A stretch of DNA of 64,000 nt, from positions 1 through 64,000 of the forward strand of contig JAFXUX010000038.1 of NCBI GenBank assembly GCA_017524805.1, written 5' to 3'. Of this stretch, positions 36,579-44,700 are shown one piece after another (the stretch's first letter is position 1; every line of letters starts with the position of its first letter). A model generated the notes under the pieces. That model was not told the origin of the DNA. It was given only the letters and a program-made list of their open reading frames with translations, and did no database searches. A program made the translations under genes and the position numbers. Source of the DNA: Candidatus Methanomethylophilaceae archaeon (GTDB lineage: Archaea > Thermoplasmatota > Thermoplasmata > Methanomassiliicoccales > Methanomethylophilaceae).

Positions 36579-39071
36579 ATGAAATCTGTTCTGGGAGACA
36601 TAATCATCAGGGAGATCTGGAAGGAGGAGCGCGAGGGTGTCTCCGATCTCAAATGCAGGATAGATATATCGGACAGGGACGACGATGGCGTCGAAACCGT
36701 CGAGACGAAGGAGATCAGGTTCTCGGTCCCATCCGAGTATTCCGAATACCTTCTCACGGAGAGGTGCGACGCATATGTCGTATTGCTGCTGAGGTACGCC
36801 GTGAGCAACGGATACAACATCAGGTCCGACATCCCCATCTCGAACGACCTCTATTACAATCTAAAAGAGCAATTCCTTCCGCCCTTCGTCAAGAACGACG
36901 GATACGCGGCCGACCTGATCCTCGAGACGGCCAGCAGCGTCGGAGGGGGCGAAGCGGTAGGCACGGGCCTGTCATGCGGCGTGGATTCCCTGTACACTGT
37001 GATGAGGATGAAAGATTATCCTGATCCCGAATTCAGGCTGACCCACCTGTGCATCAACAACGTGGGAGCTTTCAACGGCCTGTACAGGATGGAAGGCATA
37101 GACAAGGTCCGCAAAGGCATGTACGCCAACGCCCGCGCGGCGGCGGAAGAGATCGGTCTTCCCCTGATCGAAACGGATTCCGATGTCGATGACGTCTTGC
37201 ACCAGAACCATTACCTCACCCACTCATACACATCCGCCTTCGCTATTTTCTGCCTCAAAAAGCTGTGGAAATACTATTTCTATGCATCATCGGGCGTTGA
37301 TTGCATCACTGGGTTCAGCATCAGGGGGCATCTCATGTTCCCGCCGTCCAAATACGAGCTTCTGACCATGGACTGCCTGTGCACCCCAGCCATGAGGATA
37401 TATATCGACGCGCCGACGGTGGCCAGATACGATAAGACAGTTGCATTGGCCGATTATCCCGTGGCGCAGAGGCATCTCGTGTCCTGCACGTCCTCGTACG
37501 TGAATTGCTCGCGCTGCGACAAATGCATGAGGAACATCATGGCCCTGGATTCGGTGGGCAAGCTGGAAGGTTTCTCGAACATATACGATCTGGATCTCTA
37601 TCGCAATTTCAAGTACAGGTACATGTGGTATCTATATTCGAGGAGAGACGACCACTATTTCGAGCCGGTCTTCGAGAATTTCAGGGCCAAGGGCGACGAG
37701 GAGTTCGTTCGCACCGGCCAGATCTACGAGTCGATGGAGGAGTTCGACAGCGCCTGGAAGAGCGGCAACAAGGAGTGGGTGGCCGAGTGCTTCGAAAGGA
37801 TCAAAGGCTACGCCGACGCCGGTGACATGCATGCTGCATCCCGCATAGGCAGGGCCTACAATTATGGCGTCGGCGCGGAGCAGAACCGCGAGGAAGCCCA
37901 GAAGTATTGGGCGATAACTATCGACGCTTTGAGGCAGGAGATCGCCGACGGATTCAACACGTCCAGGATCAAGCTTTTCGACATGCTGTGGGCGACCGGC
38001 GAGGAGAAGTACTATCCCGAGATGATAGAGCTTTTGCAGCCGCTTCTGGACGCGGAGGATATGTCCGCCATAGCCCGCAGAGGGCGCATGAGCAGGGACG
38101 GAAGAGGTTATCCCAAGGATACCGACGATGCCGTACAATGGTTCAGGTGGGCGTACAGGAAGGATCCTGTATGGCTCCAGGAGTATTGCGGCCTTCTCCT
38201 GAGCTCCGGGAAAGAGGAATATTACCAGGAAGCCAGAGAGGTATGCCTCGAGCGCTGCGACAAGAGCGCCAGATACGCGTATGGATTCCTGGGCCGCATT
38301 TATCGCGACGGGAAAGGAGTTCAGAAGGATCTCTGCGAGTCGGCCAAATGGTTCGAATTGGCCGTGATCAACAACGTGGAATGGGCTCCTATAGAGTATT
38401 TCGATGTCCTTTGGACGTTCAACGATCGCATGTAGGATCTGAAGCTCAGGGATTTGGTTCGCGCCATGGCAGAGGGCGGCTCCGTCGCGGCGATGGGCCG
38501 TCTGGGCAAGGTCTACCATTACGGCCGCGGTGTGCCCAAGGATCTCCATCTGGCCCGCAGGTGGCTAAGGCGCGCCCAGGAGAGGGATTTCGTCTGGTTC
38601 CCGGAGTATTACGAGACCCTTCTGGCTTCGGACGAGAAGTTCCATGATGAGGCCTGCAAGAGGTGCATAGCTCTCTCGGACAAGGGCGTGAAGCATGCTT
38701 ACGTCTATCGGGCGCGCATGTATCGCGACGGGTTCGGCTGCGAGAAGAATGCCGACGAAGCCATCGCATGGTACAGGAAAGGCGTCTCGGAGGGCATGGT
38801 CTTGGCCGCGATGGAGCTGTTCGAGATATTCTGGGCCAATCCGTCCCCAGCCACGGACAAAGAGATGATAGACGCCATACTTCCGTTCGCGAACCGCGGA
38901 AGCCCCGGCTGCATGGGCCGTCTCGGCCGCGCTTATCACTACGGAAGGGGCGTCCCGGTGAATCTTGCGATGGCCGAGAGGTGGACCGCCAAAGCCTGCG
39001 AGAAAGATCCTGCGAGATGGAGCAAGGGCCTCGAGACGATAAGGCTCAAGAGAAAATCGGAAAAGCGCTGA
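36579..39071 (+). CDS. QueC-like PP-loop domain fused to Sel1 repeats, interrupted by one in-frame TAG
   Basis: 830 residues if TAG at 38433-38435 (codon 619) is decoded. The start at 36579 follows GGGGAG by 5 bp; an ATG at 36552 is in frame but lies before the predicted transcription start. Residues ~128-145 (GLSCGVDSLYTVMRM) are a PP-loop nucleotide-binding motif; residues ~302-316 (CTSSYVNCSRCDKC) give the C-x7-C-x2-C-x2-C zinc site of QueC-type enzymes. From about residue 400 there are Sel1/TPR-like repeats (AYNYGVGAEQNREEAQKYW, IYRDGKGVQKD). The TAG falls inside a repeat: FDVLWTFNDRM-TAG-DLKLRDLV aligns with FDMLWATGEEKYYPEMIELL earlier in the protein. Repeats continue to TGA, only 9 bp before the next gene. 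Function unknown; possibly activates or amidates a small molecule. Confidence 0.75.
38433..38435 (+). other. In-frame TAG within a Sel1 repeat, candidate pyrrolysine codon
   Basis: The sequence after it (38436-39071) is one long open frame of Sel1 repeats (KVYHYGRGVPKD, MYRDGFGCEKN, AYHYGRGVPVN) in the same frame as the sequence before it. No Shine-Dalgarno site or ATG suggests a new start immediately after the TAG. Decay by point mutation is the alternative. Confidence 0.6.
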
Positions 39072-39080
39072 GGGATAAGT

Positions 39081-41708
39081 ATGGATGGTACCGGCTCACA
39101 CGTGACGCTGCGCATCAGAGGGATACGCCGCGAGGATTCGGAAGAGGTTTCTCGCCTGGTTTTTTCGATAGATAAGACTATAGTGGAAAACAATGGTAGC
39201 ACTACAGTCAACTCAGAAACATTCCTGGAGGCCCCCACAGAATACGCTCCGTTCTTGGTCACAGAAAGAGCCGATGCCATCGTCGCTTTGCTGATAGGAT
39301 ACGCCAGCGGCAAAGGGTGCGAAATACAGTCTGACGTCCCGGTTTCCGAGGATTTCTATCACAATGTTATTGAGATTCTCCTTCCAGAATTGAATGATGG
39401 AATCACTCTGTCTTCCGAGTTGCTTCCTCCGCTTCCTAAGGGCAACTCTGTAGGTTCTGGGATGCAATGCGACGTCGATTCGATGCATGCGGCGATGAAG
39501 TATTCCGATTACAAGATCCAAAGGTTCAAGCTCACTCACCTGTGCACCAGCAATCTGGATTATTTAGGGGATGACTATAGTCTTACTGATGACACCGAAT
39601 GCTTCCTGAGCAGAGCGCGCGAGGTCGCCGGGGAAATCGGGCTTCCGATGATATCCGTCCGCACCAATGCATGCGAGGAGTTCCCGATCGGTTCGCAGGA
39701 CGCCCGCGTCTACGCCGAAGCTTTCATCGCGCTCTGCCTGAGAAAGCTTTGGAGATGCTATTTCATCCCGTGCTCCGAGGAATCAATTGGCTTTGCACCA
39801 TTCCTCATGTCTTGTCTGAGTTCCCCGGGATTGGAGCTGATCCCGGAAGGGCTGCGCATGTCCCGGTACGGGAAGATAGCGGGGATATCCGATTTCGCTC
39901 CGGCTCAGAGGCATCTTCTCTCGTGCCAGTCCGGAGGCGGCAATTGCGGCATCTGCGACGGATGTGCATTCGATATGCTGGCTTTGGATTCGCTCGGAAA
40001 GCTGGACCTGTTCTCCGAGACTTACGATATAGAATTTTATGGGGCGCACAGGGAACGTTATCTGAGGCAACTGGCCCATGAAAGGGACGATCCCAGATAT
40101 GTGCCCATATGCGCTTCGTTCTTGTATAAAGGCGATGCCCAGTATGTTTCTGCGGACGAATCCGAATCGCTGATAAGGAATTTCGATGCGCTATGGGCTA
40201 AGAACGATCCGGAATCGGATGCGGAGGCAGTGGCTTCCATAATGCCGCTGGCATCCGGGGACATCCGCGCCGCATATCGTCTGGCTGACGCGTACGCATC
40301 CGGAAGAGGAGTAAAGAAGAACCGCGAAAAGGAGCTTGGATGCCTCAGGTCCATCGCTGAAACATACAGGATGGAGATGGTCGACGGCTTCCCTTCGGGA
40401 TGCGATCTCTTCGACGTGCTGTGGAGGTCTGGCGAATCCGACTCGGACCTCTTGGATTCCGTGAGGCCGACGGCTGAAGCGGGCGATTCTTCCGCCTGCG
40501 TCCGCATGTCCAAGGCATTCGCCGAGGGGAGAGGGACCAAGAAGGATCCGGACGGTGCGATCTTCTGGATGGGGAAGGCTTTCGAGGCTGACCCGCCCGA
40601 ATATGCCGAGGATTATTGCGAGATGCTCATATCATCCCAGGATCCGGAGAAGCAAGCGGAGGCTGCGCGCCTATGCGAGAGCCAAGCCGCCAGCCTTCGG
40701 AACCCTAAGATGTGCGCGATGATGTCCGGTCTGTTCCGCGACGGAAAAGGGGTAGAGAAGAATCTCTCGGAAGCCTGCGGATGGATGGCCAAGGCCGCGG
40801 AGATGGACAGATCTTATGAGCTCGAATGGTGCAGGATGACATTGGAGCATGGCGATTCCCGTGCCAAAGCCAAAGCCGCCGAGGTCTGTCTCCGCGGCTG
40901 CGAGGAGCTTCAGAATCCGGATTACTGGACGCTCATGTCCGAGATATATCGCGACGGAATCGGAGTGAGGAAGGACATAGGAGAAGCGATCAGATGGATG
41001 AGGGAAGCGGTCGCCGTCAGGCCGTCCAGGCTGTCGTACGAATTTTTCAGGCTGCTCCAATCGTCCGACGATGAGAATAACCGCAGGGAGGCTTTCGAAG
41101 GCGCTACCGAGCGCTTCGAGAAGACCGGGTCCACGATGTATCTCGCGCTCATCGCCCGCGCATACCGCGACGGAAAAGGCACTGAGAAAGACATGGCTAA
41201 AGCGGTCGAGCTCATGAGGAAGGCATCCAAAGAATCGCCGTCCAAATACCTCAGGGAGTATTGCGAGATCCTCGTCGATTCCGACGATCCCAAGGACAAC
41301 AAGGAGGCGCTCAGAAGATGCGAATCCTTGTATTCGAAGACCGGGTCGGCTTTCAGCTGCAAGCTTCTGGCCCGCATGTACCGCGACGGGAAAGGCGTGG
41401 AGAAGGATCTGGACAAAGCCTTCGAGTGGATCGGAAGATACAGGGAAGCGGAAGGCTCCGATGAGCTGGGCTACTGCGAATTCCTTCTGAGCACTGGGAT
41501 GGAAAGCGCCTGCTCAGAGGCCTGGGAAATCTGCAATGAGCGCTATTCGGAGACAGCGGATCCCAAGTGCTGCGGACTCATAGCCCGCATGTACCGCGAC
41601 GGGAAAGGGGTTGGGAAGGACCGCGACAAAGCCATCGAATGGATGGAGAAGGCCTTCCTGGATGACCCCGCCGTTTGGGAAGCCGAATTCAACGAGCTTT
41701 TGGGATGA
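39081..41708 (+). CDS. PP-loop-derived domain fused to Sel1 repeats (paralogue, altered PP-loop)
   Basis: 875 residues, no in-frame TAG. Starts at ATG after GAGGGATAAGT, 9 bp from the previous stop, so it forms an operon with its paralogue. The N-terminal 330 residues match the paralogue (TERADAIVALLIGYASGKG versus TERCDAYVVLLLRYAVSNG), but the PP-loop is altered: GMQCDVDSM replaces GLSCGVDSL. The zinc site CQSGGGNCGICDGC is kept. From residue ~390 at least seven Sel1-type repeats follow (AYASGRGVKKN, AFAEGRGTKKD, LFRDGKGVEKN, IYRDGIGVRKD, AYRDGKGTEKD, MYRDGKGVEKD, MYRDGKGVGKD). Sel1 arrays bind protein partners. ATP binding by this copy is doubtful. Confidence 0.8.
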   Translation: MDGTGSHVTLRIRGIRREDSEEVSRLVFSIDKTIVENNGSTTVNSETFLEAPTEYAPFLVTERADAIVALLIGYASGKGCEIQSDVPVSEDFYHNVIEILLPELNDGITLSSELLPPLPKGNSVGSGMQCDVDSMHAAMKYSDYKIQRFKLTHLCTSNLDYLGDDYSLTDDTECFLSRAREVAGEIGLPMISVRTNACEEFPIGSQDARVYAEAFIALCLRKLWRCYFIPCSEESIGFAPFLMSCLSSPGLELIPEGLRMSRYGKIAGISDFAPAQRHLLSCQSGGGNCGICDGCAFDMLALDSLGKLDLFSETYDIEFYGAHRERYLRQLAHERDDPRYVPICASFLYKGDAQYVSADESESLIRNFDALWAKNDPESDAEAVASIMPLASGDIRAAYRLADAYASGRGVKKNREKELGCLRSIAETYRMEMVDGFPSGCDLFDVLWRSGESDSDLLDSVRPTAEAGDSSACVRMSKAFAEGRGTKKDPDGAIFWMGKAFEADPPEYAEDYCEMLISSQDPEKQAEAARLCESQAASLRNPKMCAMMSGLFRDGKGVEKNLSEACGWMAKAAEMDRSYELEWCRMTLEHGDSRAKAKAAEVCLRGCEELQNPDYWTLMSEIYRDGIGVRKDIGEAIRWMREAVAVRPSRLSYEFFRLLQSSDDENNRREAFEGATERFEKTGSTMYLALIARAYRDGKGTEKDMAKAVELMRKASKESPSKYLREYCEILVDSDDPKDNKEALRRCESLYSKTGSAFSCKLLARMYRDGKGVEKDLDKAFEWIGRYREAEGSDELGYCEFLLSTGMESACSEAWEICNERYSETADPKCCGLIARMYRDGKGVGKDRDKAIEWMEKAFLDDPAVWEAEFNELLG

Positions 41709-41710
41709 TC

Positions 41711-44700
41711 TCACTCCTCGGTCGGCATCAGATTACCGCCTTCCTCCAGGATCAGCCCGTCCTCCACGGCCAAGTCGATGGCCTTCTCGATCGTGGAGAT
41801 TACGTTGGCTCCGGGGCGTTTGAATCCCAAGGCTTTGCCGGCTGCAGAAGCGCATGAGAGCCTAGGAATCGAGACGGAAGCTTCCACGACGTCCAGGCAG
41901 GCGTTCATCAGCTCGATCAGCGGGATGCAATCTATGTCCCTGGAATCTGCGGTAGATTCGGCCGCTCTGTAGGTGCGCATTTTTCTGTCCGCGCCTTCCG
42001 CCCAGTAAGTGACGAAATCATCGCGGATGTCCGGGGAGAACTCGGAGCGCAGGTTGCGGATCAGAGCTTCCTTTTTGTTTCCCACAAGGCGCTTGATCCC
42101 GGTGCCTTTCCTGTATAGGGACAGCAGCAGCTCTTCGTTCACCGGGGATTCCATTGCGATTATCTTCCCGGCGATATCCCTGATCAGATCGCGGTCGGAC
42201 GTAGCGACATCCACGGGAACATCTTCGAATTGGAGGTTCAGCGGGACGTACGTTCTCCGCCTGGGTTCCTCCTCATCGGGTTCCGCATCGTCCACTGGCA
42301 TCTCTTCCTCGGCGCTTTCGTCCGGTGCCACTTGAGGACCGTCTGCGGGAGTATCCTCGGTAGCATCTTTCTGCGGCTCTTCCTCCGCCGGGACGTCGTC
42401 CGGGATGAGCTCTTCTCCGTCTTCCTCTGCCGCCACCGCGCGGTTGGCCAGGATGTCCTCAATCCTGTTCTCTATCTTCTTGAGGGTCAGCTTCTTGTTG
42501 AAGAACCAGTCCACGGACCACACGTGCATGATGTTCCATCCCAGCCTCACCAGGACATCGGATCTGGCGAATTCCCTGTCCCTGGTGTTCTCCGACTTTT
42601 TGTACGAGTCTCCGTCGCCGAGGATTCCCAAGATGTATTCCTGCGGGTTCTCCGGATCCACGACGGCCAGATCAACCCTGAACCCGGAGCTTCCGATTCC
42701 GAAATGCGATTCGTATCCTATCTCGCTGAGAGACTCGGCTATGTCCTCCATGATGGCGGACATGTCTTCGGCTGGCTTGGCATGGTCCTGGTCTCCGAAG
42801 CGCCCGTTGTTCTCGGCGAACTTCAGGAATTCCCTCATGCTGCGGACGCCGCTGCTCGAAGCCGGCGTGAGCTTGACGTCGGTGTATCTCATCGATGAGA
42901 ACACGACCATCTCGCATCTTGCGCGGGAGACCGCGACGTTGAGCCTGCGGCCTCCTCCGGGACGGTTGATCGGACCGAAATTCTGGACGACCGTCCCTTC
43001 CCTGGAAGGCCCGTATCCTATGGAGAAGAGGATGATGTCCCTCTCATCTCCCTGGACCGTCTCCAGATTCTTGATGAACATGCCCTCGGACATCTTCCCC
43101 AGCCTCTGCTGGAATCTCGGATGCTTAGATGTCATGTCATCCATGGCGTCCTCGATGCAGTTCTGCTGGCTTATGCTGAACGCGATTATCCCTATGCTCT
43201 CCCCTTTGTATCCCTTTGACATGACGCGCCTGTAAACCTCGTCGACGACGGCGGCAGCCTCTATGGGATTGCAGCGCCTTCCCTTATGGTATCTGCCCTC
43301 CCTGACGAAGCGCATGCCGACTTTGGTCTCCTGGTCGTTGGGGGACGGGAACGTGAGCATCTTTCCGTCGTAGAAGACCCTGTTGCTGAACGTGATCAGG
43401 CTCTCATGCCTGCTGCGGTAATGCCATTCCAGATAGGTCTGGGGCATGTTCAGCGCGAGGCAGTCTTCCAGGAAGCTTTCCATGTCTTCGATCTCCTCCT
43501 CGCTTTCCTCGGTCTCCATCTGCTTCTGGAAGAACCTGGTCGGAGGGAGCTGCTGCCTGTCGCCGGCGATCACCGCCGCTTTGCCTCTTCCCAACGTGCC
43601 TATGGCTTTGCTGGTGGTTATCTGCGAGGATTCGTCGAATATGACGATATCGAATTTGGGATAGTCCATGGTCAGATACTGGGACACGGACTGCGGGCTC
43701 ATCAGGAGGCAGGGGCACAGGCGGGGAAGCATATGCGGTATCTCTCCCAGGAGGGTCCTGATGGATTTCTTCATGCGTCCCGCGCTGACCGCCCTGTAAA
43801 CTTTTCCAGCTTCCGAATCGGGGATGGAGCTGTCAATGTTGCGCGGCACGTTCTTGTAGAGCCTGTATTTCAGAAGGCTCTTGTTTATCTCCGCATATTC
43901 GGAGTCCAGCTTCCTGAGGCGTTCGACGGTTCCCTCGAACGTAGAGGCGTTGAACATGCGCAGGGATTCCGACTCCTGGCGGCAGAGGTTTATCATCGTT
44001 TTGTACAGCGATCTGTAGGTCGAGTTCACCACGGCATTTGAGTCCATGCCGGACCTTATTGCATCGCACGATGCGCCCAGGCCTTCCTCCTCGAGCTTGG
44101 AGGCGTAATAGTTCCAGTTGGCCCAGTCGAAGACTCCGGCGAGATGCGGGCGGATGGATTCGCAATAAGCCCTGCATTTTTCCGGGAGCGAAATGTCCGC
44201 GTCGGTCTTCATCACGGATATCAGTTTGTCGCGGGCGGCCTCCCATCTTTCGACGGCGCTCTGATAGTCTTCCGCGCCACCGTTGGGCCCTTCCAGAGCC
44301 ATGCGCAGCTCATGCAGCTTGTCAGCGGATATCCCCACTGCTTCGGCGGCGGAAATCGTCTCGTTGGCGCGGACCAGCATATCCGAGAGGGACGCCTTCT
44401 CGGAGGCAATCCCAGCGGAAGCGGAGGCGACCTTTCCCGGGATCGAGGAAAGCGATCTGAAATCCTGGTTCACGGCAGAGATCAGGTCTGCGGTTGTGCC
44501 CAGAGACTCGAAGGCAACTCCTGGGCGGAGCACATTGGAGACGTCGGACATGAACTTCTTCTTGGCCGCGCTCTTGAACAGCATCTTCCCGTCGGCTTCG
44601 TGCCATCCTTTCTTTATGTTGTATCTGGAATCGAAATCGTAGACCTCCGGGCGCCATTGGGTCTCGATGCGATTCATGTCGGGCCCGATGGCTATCAGTT

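Noticed and set aside
36579-41708. CRISPR-like or tandem DNA repeat suggested by recurring CGCGACGGGAAAGG words
   Set aside because: The words are codon-level echoes of the Sel1 motif YRDGKG, spaced by protein repeat length; there are no identical repeats with unique spacers.
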